From Palsa-1392 sp963819975 (lineage in GTDB: Bacteria; Verrucomicrobiota; Verrucomicrobiia; Chthoniobacterales; UBA10450), in assembly GCA_963819975.1 (NCBI GenBank), contig CAWFYE010000003.1, positions 1 through 64,000 of the forward strand: a stretch of 64,000 bases of DNA, in the 5' to 3' direction. Below the pieces are notes generated by a model. That model made no database searches. It was not told the DNA's origin and saw only the letters and a program-made list of their open reading frames with translations. The position numbers were made by a program, and so were the translations under genes. Numbering within the stretch: the stretch's first letter is position 1; every line of letters starts with the position of its first letter. Positions 16,385 through 25,513 of this stretch are shown here, one piece after another.

Positions 16385-18929
16385 TCACGCTCTGACCCCG
16401 GCTTGCGGCTCAGATTCGTCGCCCCAGATGCGGGCGAGGGTGGCTTGGATCTTTTGGTCAAGCGGGTGATCAGTTCGCGGTTGGCGGCGACCAGCGCTTG
16501 CTCTGCTTCGATCTCGGCCACGATGGCTTGCTGCGTGGCGAGGGGTGCGAGCGGGATGGTCGCTTCGTTCAGACTTCGAATCGGCAGTTGCGGTTGCGCT
16601 GCGCCCGAAACGATCGCCTCTCGCTGCGTGCGAAAGTTCTCCTGATTGGAAGAAAGTGGTAAAGGTAGCTGCCCGCCAGTTGCGTCGCATCTGGTCGGAA
16701 GTATAAGCATGCCGGAGTTGATACGGATGTGATCGAACGCAACCGAGTCGTCGTAAAAACCCGTGTTCCCAATCGTTCCACGAGTCGTGAGCACGACATC
16801 GCCACGACGGAGTTTGCCCTTCCGCAGTGACTCGTCCTTTTCCTTCGAGATAAACTCCATTTCTGAAAAACTGAAGCCGTCGGATCGGACGTTCTTCGTG
16901 TTCAGAAAGAGGCAATAACCGGAAGGGGAAAAGTCCTCTTTCTTCGGATAGTTGGTGCCACGGTCGCCGTCGATGATCTCGAATGGCGCATCCTCGAAGC
17001 GACACCATCGGCCAGTCGGGGTTGATGGGGATGTGGGGGCGGTAGTGGTCGAGGACGGCGCGGGCGCCGTTGATGACTTTCTGGTAGCCCTCGATCTCCG
17101 CCACGATCTCCTTCTGCACCTCCAGCGGCGGCAGGGGGATTTCGATTGTTCTGCATGTCGCCTCGGATTGATGCGACGCGAAACCCGCGCCGGCATCTGC
17201 CTTCGATGCTGCGCCGCTTGAGCTCTGAAGCAGCGAATAGAAGGCAGTAAGACGACTCAGTCGACTTCCGCAGGATCTTGATCGCGGCGAGGCCGCGACC
17301 GATGCAGCATGCGCTGCGTCTGCGATAGCTTCACCGTGCCAAACCGTGGCGCGACCTGCAACCAGAACATCGCCGCTTCTGCGAAGTCGACTGCGGATCA
17401 GTCGTCGAGTTTTCGGATGCGCCAATGAGCATCTCGATCGAACTCGTCTTGACTCGGTATGAACGGCAATCCAGATCCCGTTTCGCTGTCGTTCGCTCTG
17501 GTGGCGATCTGACCGTGTCGACAGCTTGCAGACTTCGCCAGCTGGACAATGGGAAAGCGTGTCGCTTTCGCGGCGCCTTCCCGATACCGCTCCCCGCTCA
17601 GGTTGTAGTCGCCATTCGCCGCGATCTTTTCCTTCGGCACGATCAGGCCGGAGCGTGGGCTGAGAAGTCCGTCGACGGACTCCCGCGCGCGCAGGCGCAC
17701 GAAGGTAGTCGGTGAGTCTCCGCCCGGACCTGCGGCAGGTCGTTCTTGTCGATGGCGCGGCGCTGGGCGCCGAGGCCGAAGCCGTCGTTCTCCACCTTGA
17801 AGAAGCCGATGGTGTCGCTCTGCTTGGCGAGCGATTTGTCGAGGATCAGGATGGAGGTCTTCACGCCGGAGTAGGGATTGAAACACGCCCGCGGGCAGGG
17901 AGACGACGGCGACGAGGTAATTCTCGACGAGCATCTTGCGCAGTTGCTTTGTAGGCGGTCTGGCTCTGGAAGATGATGCCCTCGGGCACGATGATGCCGG
18001 CGCGGCCGGTGGGCGTGAGGTGCTCGGCCATGTAGTCGACGAACAGCACTTCGCTGCGCTTGGACTGCACGGAGAAGCGGTTGTGCGGCTTGATGCCGCC
18101 TTTCGGCGACATGAAGGGCGGATTGGCGAGGATGACGTCGGCGTATTCGTTCCAGCGGTCCTCGGCTGGTGAGGGTGTCGTATTCGTAGATGTGCGGATC
18201 GGTGAAGCCGTGCAGGTAGAGGTTCACCAGCGACAGGCGCACCATGTCGGGCGAGATGTCGTAGCCCTTGAAGTTCTGTGGCGAGGCGGCCCTTTTCGTC
18301 GGGCGTCAGCGTGCTGTGGCCCTTGGCGTCGTGTTGGCCTTGAGAATGTGCTTGTAGGAGGAGATCAGGAAGCCGGCGGTGCCGCAGGCGGGGTCAAGCA
18401 CGGTCTCGTTCTTCTTCGGGTCGACGATCGTCGACCATGAAGTCGATGATGTGGCGCGGGGTGCGGAACTGGCCGGCATCGCCCTGCGAGCCGAGCACCG
18501 AGAGGAGATATTCAAAGGCATCGCCGAGCCGTTCGCAGTGGTCGTAGGTGAACTCATCGATGATCTTGAGGAACGCCTTGCAGCGTTTCCGGGTCACGAT
18601 AGGGCAGATAGGCGTTCTTGAAGATGTCGCGGAACAGCAGCGGGATGCCGGGGTTCTCCGGCATCTTGGCGATGCCTTCGGCGTAGAGGCCGAGCATCTC
18701 GTGGCCGCCCAGCCCGGAGCCATGAGCTTGGCCCAGCCGTAGCGGGCGAATTCCTCGGTGAAGAACTTGCGCTTGCCGCCCAACTCCTCGGTCTCGGCGT
18801 CCATGTCGTCCATGAACTTGTAGATCAGCGCGATGGTGATCTGCTCGACCTGGCTTTCGGGTCGGGAACTTTGCCGACGAGAATGTCGCGGGCGGTGTCG
18901 ATGCGGCGTTTGGTGTCGGTGTCAAGCAT
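16385..18929 (-). pseudogene. hsdM-hsdS: Type I restriction-modification HsdM-HsdS fusion, disrupted by many indels
   Basis: Reading across frames from the ATG at 18929 gives one continuous protein of about 850 residues. It opens with MLDTDTKRRIDTARDILVGK; motif I appears as DPACGTAG, motif IV as NPPFMSPKGG, and LLSPRSGLIVPKEKIAANGD closes the methyltransferase. A specificity half follows with LEVQKEIVAEIEGYQKVING, DRGTNYPKKEDF and ATQQAIVAEIEAEQALVAAN. A fused M-S subunit is known in EcoEI-like systems. At least ten single-base insertions or deletions break it, near 18858, 18715, 18580, 18430, 18333, 18165, 17957, 17883, 17710 and again below 17000. No substitution-type stop is needed to explain the breaks. 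It is either a decayed gene or a patch of sequence error; as given, it cannot make a full protein. Confidence 0.8.
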
Positions 18930-19069
18930 GGGACGACTGGATCATTGTAAGCGGTGAGGTTTTAGAACTTGACGAAAGCAGTTCCGATAGGCGATTCTAT
19001 GGACAAGTTGGACTGGAAATTTCCGGTCGGCGCTAGGCTTCTGGGATTTCTCGGAGGCCTTTCGCATTT

Positions 19070-19821
19070 CTAGGGCAGTCGTTTCAGTCCCCATCCTTCA
19101 ATTTTCCCCGTCGGACTTCGACGGAGCATGGGTTCGATGATTTCAAAGGCGCGATTCGGCTGCTCGGGCCGAAGGTGATGCAAACCCGTTGGCCGCGCCA
19201 TGAGATCAGCAAGCTGGAGACCGGCACAATTTGAAGCCTTGGAGACCATCACCAATTGCAATGGCAAACGCTTGCCGACTGCATTTGCGCCGTCGCACAC
19301 TCGGCGGAAGGCGAGTTCGAGAGCGGTGTCTTCTTTGGCCCTCGCCGCTCGACGATCACCGGTGTGAGGGCGTTGGCCTGTCCCTTTGATTCCAGATGTC
19401 GGAATACTCGTTCCAGCCCCGCTGTCATGGCGTATCCGTACGGTCCGACCGGATTGACGTAACGTGCAACGAACGCTGCCTTGTCGATGACAACAGCGAT
19501 TACTGTGGCCGAAAGGTTTCCTATCAAAGCAGTCAGTTCGGCGAGAAAACGTTCCCGCGCTGATTTGCGAATCAGGAAGAGGAAATCGCCAAACGGTTTT
19601 CGAATATCGTGTTCGTGCAAAACCACTTCGTCGTGGCCCCACCATTCAAATTTAAAGCGCTGAAGATCGCGGCATACGCGATCCGAATAGTCTTCCTTTC
19701 GAATGATTACGAATAACAAAACGAAGACGGGATATTGCGGCTCGATTTTGATCAATTCATGATCTCCGCTCTCATCGACAAAAACCAAGAACTCTCCAAA
19801 CGGCAACGGTTCCGATTCCAT
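19070..19821 (-). pseudogene. DUF3800 protein with one frameshift
   Basis: The N-terminal part (from 19821) contains FVDESGDHELIKIEPQYPVF, the DESGD motif that defines DUF3800, a predicted RNase H-like fold often found beside restriction and other defence genes. After an indel at about 19340 (GGCGAGGGCC region) the frame changes and continues with KEDTALELAFRRVCDG, then NCAGLQLADLMARPTG, HHLRPEQPNRAFEII and the end at 19070. The combined protein is about 250 residues, normal for the family. It sits between hsdR and the HsdM-HsdS fusion, on the same strand, 3 bp from the hsdR stop, so it is probably part of the same operon. Confidence 0.75.
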
Positions 19822-19824
19822 CGA

Positions 19825-22369
19825 TTAAGCAGCGAACTGATTTAGCGACACATAATCTCTGATGTAGTCGGGGATGAGCTTGCGATATTTCGCGGGCACG
19901 GCCTTAAAGTCCCTCGTGGAGAAAACGGGATTGGTCGCGAGATCGGTCAGCTGGCCTGACTCGATGATGTTGCGAATCTGGTCGCTGGTAGCGTAGGCCT
20001 TGAAGTAGTTCTTAATCGCCGGGATGGATTCGGCTTCCTCCGGTTTGTAATCGGCCACGAATTTGGAGAATTCTTCCTCGAGGAGATCGTCTTTCGATTT
20101 GAAGCGGGGAATAAGGCCAAAGATCTTTTCGAGAATCTCTCGCAGATTAAGCCGGCGGTCGACGCCCGCTGCCTTGCGGAGTTTATCGAGCGAATAGTAT
20201 TCCTCTGGTTTGTCGAAGACCTCCTTGTTCACGTAATCGATGACGCGATCCCACTGCCCGGCTTCGACGCTGGCGGCAATGAAATCGTTCTCCCGCACAC
20301 GCTCCTCAAATTTCTCGTAGAACATGCGGTCGATTTTCATTCCCTCGACGCCAATCGCCTCTTCTTGGATCGTGGAAAGGATGTCTTCGCCGAGATGTTC
20401 GTAGATGCCGCCGCGATTGATACTGCCGCCGCCTGTGCCGCCCGTTCCTCCCCCGGTAGGAGGGCCTTTCCGCGGTGGTAGCTTAATGACTTGGTCGTAG
20501 TCGTATTTCTCCTCGAAGTATTCGCAGTTCGCGAAGAAATCGAAGAGCTTGAAGGCAGTTTTCTTCGGCTGCTCGACGCTTTCCTTAATCGTCTCATCGA
20601 AGAGCTGCTCGCGGAAGTCGTGCTTCCGAGTGCCGCGACCCTTGATTTGGATGAAATCGGTCGGCGAGAAGATAGGACGAAAGAGGCCGAGGTTGAGAAT
20701 GTCAGGACAATCGTAGCCCGTGGTCATCATCCCGACGGTAACGCAAACGCGCGCCTTACTCGTCTTGTAAGTAGGGATGAAATTACCGGAGCCAAGCAGG
20801 TTGTTGTTGGTGAAGTTGATCGTGTGTTGCTGGGCATTGTCGACCTGCGATGTGACTTGGACCGCAAAGTCCGACTGATATTTCCCGGGGAACATGAGGT
20901 CGGCTATGTCGATTGAGAATTTGCGTCAGCTTCGCCGCGTGGCCCTGGCTTACGGCAAAGACAATCGACTTGCCGATCTCCCCGCTGATCGGGTCGCGAA
21001 GGGCATTTTCGAGAAAGATTTTGCAAAAGAGCTCATTAGTCGCCTTGGAAAAGAAGCGCTTTTCGAACTGGCGTTGCTTGTATGTCTCCTTCTGGTCGTC
21101 GCCTTCGCCGTCCTTAAAATCGACAACGAAGCCGGAGTCCGAAAGAAGTTGCGTGGTCACGTCGCTCCTTGCGTCGACCACCGTGGGGTTGATGAGGAAG
21201 CCTTCCTTTACGCCGTCGAGGAGCGAATAGCGAAAGGTCGGCTGGCCATCCTCGCAGCCGAAAGTGCGGTAGGTGTCAAGAAGCAGACGACGTTCGAATT
21301 CGCGCGGGTCCTTTGTCGGAGGCTTGTCCTTGTTGAACTTCTTGAGATATTCGCGCGGCGTCGCAGTGAGTCCGAGCTTGTAGCCAATAAAATAGTTGAA
21401 GACCGCCCGTGCGTTCCCACCAATGGACCGATGCGCTTCGTCCGAGATTACGAAGTCAAAATCGGTCGGTGAAAAGAGGTCTTGATATTTATTGTTAAAG
21501 AGGAGCGACTGAACGGTGGTGACGACAATGTCAGCGCGTCGCCAGTCGTCGCGATTCTCTTTATAGATGACGGTCTTGTAGTCGTTGGTGAGCACCTTCT
21601 TAAAGGCCTTGAGTGCCTGGTCTTCGAGTTCGAGACGATCAACGAGGAAAAGCACGCGTTGCGCATTGCCGGTGCGCAAGAAAAGCTTGATCAGCGCTGC
21701 AGACGTGAGCGTCTTGCCGGTGCCTGTCGCCATTTCGAGGAGGAAGCGGTCACTTCCTCGAGCGACCGATTGTTGTATCGCGCGAATTGCTTTCTTTTGG
21801 TAGGGGCGCAGGAAGCGGAGAGCGTTTACTTCAATGAAGCGCTGGCGTTCGTCTTCATTCCTCCAAGCCGCCTCCGATGCGTACCCCGGACGCTGGGTAA
21901 GAACCACGTAATCGTCTTCGATCCGTTCATCGATCAAGCGTTGAGGGTCCGGAACCAGTTTCTGGTAGCCGATAACCGATGTCGGTGTTGGGAAGGCCGT
22001 GATGATGTACGGATTGCCCCGCTCAAGATCCCAAAAATAATGAAGGTTGCCGTTCGACAGAATGACGAAGCGGCAGTTCTGCGACCGCGCGTATTTGCGA
22101 GCCTGCTCCTTGGCAGCGAGCGGCTCTTTATCCTCGGCTTTTGCCTCGAGTACGATAAAGGGAAACCCTTTTTCATTGAGGAGAAGAAAGTCGATGTAGC
22201 CTTTCTTGATCTTCTCGAAATTGTCCCCAAGTCCGTCGAGCTCTCCAATCTTCACGCTGACACTCGGCTCAAGCTGGATATTCGCTGGCCCGTTTTCGTC
22301 CTTGAAGAAACGCCAGCCAGCCGCTTCGAGCAGCTTATTTATCTTGATGCGCGCGGTTGCTTCTTTCAT
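19825..22369 (-). pseudogene. hsdR: Type I restriction endonuclease subunit R (EcoEI-like), one frameshift
   Basis: The start MKEATARIKINKLLEAAGWR leads into the nuclease domain, with FIVLEAKAED carrying the (E/Q)xK-type catalytic residues. The helicase part has Walker A MATGTGKT, DEAH in VISDEAHRSIGG and LGLTATP. The C-terminal EcoEI_R_C region (YSLDKLRKAAGVDRRLNLRE; NYFKAYATSDQIRNIIESGQ) ends with YVSLNQFAA. The frame breaks once near 20905-20920, between KLTQILN and ADLMFPGKY. Apart from this indel the protein of about 845 residues is complete. The DNA cleaved would be defined by the fused M-S subunit nearby. Confidence 0.85.
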
Positions 22370-22373
22370 GTAG

Positions 22374-23501
22374 TTAGCGCGTTACAGCCAGCGCGCCATT
22401 CGCTTCGTTGAATGCGCGCAAAGCGCTGCCTGTCTCCTCGCGTGATCGGGCCCTGTGGCATCCGTGTTTCACCCACAACCAAAAACGGACGAGGACGAAG
22501 CCGGCCATGCCGTGGGGCGCGAGGTGGTGGATGAAGTGCTGCACCCAGGCGAAGTTGGCGTTGCCCCGGGGCGGGACGCCATACTGCCAGCGCACGTCGT
22601 CGTCTTTGCGGAACCAGTCGGAGTCGTTGAAGGGCGGGTTGGCGAGGACGTAGTCGGCGCGGAGGTCGGGATGGAGGTCGCGCCGGAAGGTGTCGGCGTG
22701 CTCGGGGCCGAAGTCGGCCTCGATGCCGCGCAGGGCGAGGTTCATGACGGCGAGGCGGCGGGTGGTGGGGTTGCTCTCCTGGCCGTAGATGCTGATGTCG
22801 CCGAGCTTGCCGCCGTGGGCTTCGACGAATTTCTCCGATTGCACGAACATGCCGCCGGAGCCGCAGCAGGGATCGTAGATGCGGCCTTTGTAGGGCGCGA
22901 GCATCTCGACGAGGAGGCGGACGACGCTCTGCGGGGTGTAGAACTGGCCGCCTTTCTTGCCTTCGGCGCTGGCGAATTGGCCGAGGAAGTATTCGTAGAC
23001 GCGGCCGAGGATGTCTTTGGAGCGGCTGGCCTTGTCGCCCATGCCGATGGTGCCGATGAGGTCGATGAGTTCGCCTAGCCGATGCTTGTCGAGCGCGGGG
23101 CGGGCGTATTCTTTCGGCAGGACGCCTTTCAGGCGCGGGTTGTCGCGCTCGATCGCGACCATGGCGTCATCGACGATCTTGCCGATCTCGGGCTGCTTCG
23201 CGCTGTTCTGGAGGTAGGTCCAGCGCGCGCCGGGCGGAACCCAGAAGACGTTGAGGGCTTTGTATTCGTCCGGGTCTTCCGGATCGGCGCCGGCGTAGTC
23301 GCCTTTGCCGGCGAGAAGGGTCTGGTGGTGTTCCTCAAAGGCATCGGAGATGTATTTGAGGAAGATGAGGCCGAGGACGACGTGCTTGTATTCGGCCGCG
23401 TCCATGTTGCTGCGCAGCTTGTCGGCGGCGAGCCAGAGCTTGGCTTCGAAGCCGAGGTTGGCGGTGGAGTCTTTCTTCGCGGAGGAGCGGGCGCGGGGCA
23501 T
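22374..23501 (-). CDS. hsdM: Type I restriction-modification methyltransferase HsdM, C-terminally truncated
   Basis: 375 residues where about 500 are expected. NLGFEAKLWLAADKLRSNMD and EYKHVVLGLIFLKYISDAFE form the N-terminal HsdM domain; motif I is DPCCGSGGMF and motif IV is LANPPFND. The alignment to HsdM stops after HHLAPHGMAGFVL (near 22480); the last 37 residues (VRFWLWVKHGCHRARSREET and on) are unrelated. The lost part includes the C-terminal helices and presumably a following hsdS. This looks like a deletion scar joined to the hsdR promoter side. It belongs to a different type I subgroup from the fused HsdM-HsdS 3.5 kb away. Activity is doubtful. Confidence 0.75.
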   Translation of the reverse strand: MPRARSSAKKDSTANLGFEAKLWLAADKLRSNMDAAEYKHVVLGLIFLKYISDAFEEHHQTLLAGKGDYAGADPEDPDEYKALNVFWVPPGARWTYLQNSAKQPEIGKIVDDAMVAIERDNPRLKGVLPKEYARPALDKHRLGELIDLIGTIGMGDKASRSKDILGRVYEYFLGQFASAEGKKGGQFYTPQSVVRLLVEMLAPYKGRIYDPCCGSGGMFVQSEKFVEAHGGKLGDISIYGQESNPTTRRLAVMNLALRGIEADFGPEHADTFRRDLHPDLRADYVLANPPFNDSDWFRKDDDVRWQYGVPPRGNANFAWVQHFIHHLAPHGMAGFVLVRFWLWVKHGCHRARSREETGSALRAFNEANGALAVTR

Positions 23502-23664
23502 TGCCCGGAATTTCTAGCGATTGGGAAATCGGGTGGGAAGAGAAAAAGCTGCGGGACGGAAACAAGTGAGAAGACTTTGGAAAGCTGAAAACTGAAACCA
23601 GGGGCGCGGGGAGCGGGGTTGGACGGGCAATTGACCATTGGCTTGTTGAGGTCAAGAATGCCGC

Positions 23665-24075
23665 ATGTTCAACACTGCCTTCAAACTACACGTCCGTCGC
23701 TCGTTACTGGTTGCTGGCCTGGCCATCGCCTGCCTGGCAATCGCCTCCGGAAATACCTCGGCGGCTGACAAACCCGCGGCTGCGCCTGCGCAAACCAATG
23801 CCGCGCCCGGCCGTCTCGTCGTCCTGCGTGCTGCCAACCTCGGCCCGCAGATCGTCAACCTAAAGGTGGATGGCGTGCAAACGGCCCAGATCTACTACAA
23901 CCGGCGCTATGAAGGTCAGTTGGCGGCGGGTCCCCATGTCCTGAGCGTCGCGCCGGTTATTGGTCGCGGGAGTACGCGTGCGTCGGAGACGCGAGTGAAT
24001 GTGGAGCCGGGCAAGACGTATACCTTCACCGCGTCATGGCAGGACACGGCGATCGTTCTCAAAGGGGATAGTTGA
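23665..24075 (+). CDS. Exported hypothetical protein
   Basis: 136 residues. A basic N-terminus and the hydrophobic LLVAGLAIACLAIASGNTSA form a signal peptide; an Ala/Pro linker follows. The mature domain (RLVVLRAANLGPQIVNLKVD, GPHVLSVAPVIG, GKTYTFTASW) is an all-beta domain reminiscent of PEGA or DUF4397-type modules that decorate cell-surface proteins. Function unknown. It is divergent from the HsdM gene. Confidence 0.7.
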   Translation: MFNTAFKLHVRRSLLVAGLAIACLAIASGNTSAADKPAAAPAQTNAAPGRLVVLRAANLGPQIVNLKVDGVQTAQIYYNRRYEGQLAAGPHVLSVAPVIGRGSTRASETRVNVEPGKTYTFTASWQDTAIVLKGDS

Positions 24076-24117
24076 AAAAAGCTGACAGCTGATTGGCGCC
24101 GGTGGGGACCGCGCGCC

Positions 24118-24240
24118 AAAGACGAAGCCCGAAGGGTGAGCGCGTGGGAAACGCGCGAATCAATGGCGCGAGCTGGGGAGCCGCGCTATGGACGAATGGA
24201 GCGAACTGGGGAGCCGAGAGGCCGAATGAGCGGGCGCGAA
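24118..24240 (+). repeat. Intergenic repeat related to the 31834-31970 units
   Basis: GACGAAGCCCGAAGGGTGAG (24121-24140) and the following CGAATCAATGGCGCGAG match GACGAAGCCCCGAAAGGGGT and CCGAATCAATGGCACCGG near 31847-31901. The core CCCGAAGGG / CCCCGAAAGGGG is a small inverted repeat in both. A second, weaker repetition (GGACGAATGGAGCGAACTGG) follows from 24190. No credible gene uses this stretch. Confidence 0.55.
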
Positions 24241-24339
24241 AGAGTCAAGCCCAAAAGACCGGTCGTCTGCTCGAAGGCGCGCGAAAATGGAACGGGCTCA
24301 GCCCGACCAGGCCGGCCAGCGTGTCGACCGAAATAAGCC

Positions 24340-24813
24340 TCAACCCATTTCCCCGAGCCTGAGAAGAATGTGCGACTCGCCGGCGAGTTCGGGTTCCTGA
24401 TCGACTTCGCTCTTGGATAAGGTGAAGCCACATTTTTGCAGAACGCGCATCGATGCAACGTTGTGTGGGGCCACACCGGCGTAGAGTGGCCGGCTCTGTT
24501 CCAGGCGGAGAAACGCCGCGAGCGCCTCGCTCATAATGCCGCGTCCCCAAAGTGCGCGGTCGATCCAGTAGCCGACCTCGCGTTTCCCGTCGCGCCCAAA
24601 ACTACCGATGTTTCCGGCTACCTGGCCATCGGCTACGATTGTCTGTTTCAGGCACGTGTCATCCGCCAGGATCTTTGCCCAATGCTCGTCGAACTCCGCT
24701 CTTTCGCGGGAACGGAATACGACCAGCGCCAAGGCTACGGGATCTCGCTGGTGTTCGAAAAAGATGGGCAGGTCATCCGGTTCGACGTCGCGCAAGAGGA
24801 CCTCTGTTTTCAT
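24340..24813 (-). CDS. GNAT N-acetyltransferase (RimJ/RimL type)
   Basis: 157 residues. LLRDVEPDDLPIFFEHQRDP opens the fold; the acetyl-CoA-binding region is VGYWIDRALWGRGIMSEALA (about residues 80-100), and the AGVAPHNVASMRVLQKCGFT segment is typical of ribosomal-protein or small-molecule acetyltransferases of this clan. The substrate cannot be deduced. Single gene with no obvious operon partner. Confidence 0.88.
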   Translation of the reverse strand: MKTEVLLRDVEPDDLPIFFEHQRDPVALALVVFRSRERAEFDEHWAKILADDTCLKQTIVADGQVAGNIGSFGRDGKREVGYWIDRALWGRGIMSEALAAFLRLEQSRPLYAGVAPHNVASMRVLQKCGFTLSKSEVDQEPELAGESHILLRLGEMG

Positions 24814-24918
24814 ACGCTAAGGATACTCGGTCGGGGAAAAGCTGAAAATGCCAAGGCTTCGCACGAAACTCTGTCGAGGTGACGCCGACGTCAGAAATCA
24901 AAAAGCGGAAGTCGGAAG

Positions 24919-25254
24919 TCAGAGGACGGCGGATGCCTGCCGTTTTCGCCAACTCGATCGATGAAGGATCAGCACTACTAGCCAGATCGCGCCGGCCAAC
25001 GCGCCTAACGGAAGCGTCGCGAGCATGAACCAGCCTGAAACTCCCAGCGTGTAGAGCTGGTGTCCGTAATCTTTCCCATTAATGAGGCACGGGTGGACCG
25101 AGCCTTCGTCCACTTTGCAGCCGAACGCGTTGGCGATGATGCCGCACAATATGACCGCAAAAATCGGCGCCAGCGCCACGAGAAGAATCAAGGCCAGGGC
25201 GAGCCAATATGCGATCCAGGGGAAGTGTTTTCGGACGGGTAAAGGGGGAGGCAT
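24919..25254 (-). CDS. Small two-helix membrane protein
   Basis: 111 residues from the ATG at 25254. Two hydrophobic helices (IAYWLALALILLVALAPIFA and GWFMLATLPLGALAGAIWLV) flank a short exported loop with two cysteines, GCKVDEGSVHPCLINGKDYG, which could form a disulfide. This loop recurs in a family of small proteins of unknown function. The 5' extension of the frame has a purine-rich repeat opposite it and is not coding. Confidence 0.7.
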   Translation of the reverse strand: MPPPLPVRKHFPWIAYWLALALILLVALAPIFAVILCGIIANAFGCKVDEGSVHPCLINGKDYGHQLYTLGVSGWFMLATLPLGALAGAIWLVVLILHRSSWRKRQASAVL

Positions 25255-25513
25255 GGGAAAAGGAAGAAGTAAGAAGGATGAAGGAAGAAGTGGAAAACTG
25301 AAAACCTGAACCGCAAGGCGGTCGAACTCTTCCGTGCCGGACGACCTGTTCGCTTGCGAATCGTCCGCTGGAGAGAGTGGCGAAAATTCGGATGGTGAAT
25401 GCGCCACGCCGGAATAGGGCAACACGATCATGAGACCGCCAGATTCGCCAAAGATTTCCGCTTGCGCCGGAGGCGAATCAGAGACGTGCTTAGAGGTGGA
25501 ACAAATCTGAACA
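25255..25513. other. Divergent intergenic region with purine-rich tract
   Basis: 259 bp between the small membrane protein and the EF-G paralogue. Positions 25254-25310 are a purine-rich tract (GGAAGAAG, GAAGGAAGAAG, GGAAAACTGAAAACC), one of several related tracts in this part of the window. No clear promoter was identified. Confidence 0.45.

Noticed and set aside
22385..22440. Inverted repeat near the truncated hsdM end (GCGCGCCATTC / GAATGCGCGC) as an attC or terminator
   Set aside because: It has no integron core boxes and no T-run; probably part of the deletion junction or chance pairing.
22455..23078. 207-residue plus-strand frame opposite hsdM, rich in Val/Ala/Asp/Glu
   Set aside because: Shadow of the minus-strand HsdM; composition follows the complementary codons and no ribosome site is present.
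24093..24362. 89-residue ORF with NGASWGAALWTNGANWGAER
   Set aside because: It is generated by the intergenic repeat at 24118-24240; the repetitive WGA/NGA pattern reflects DNA repetition.
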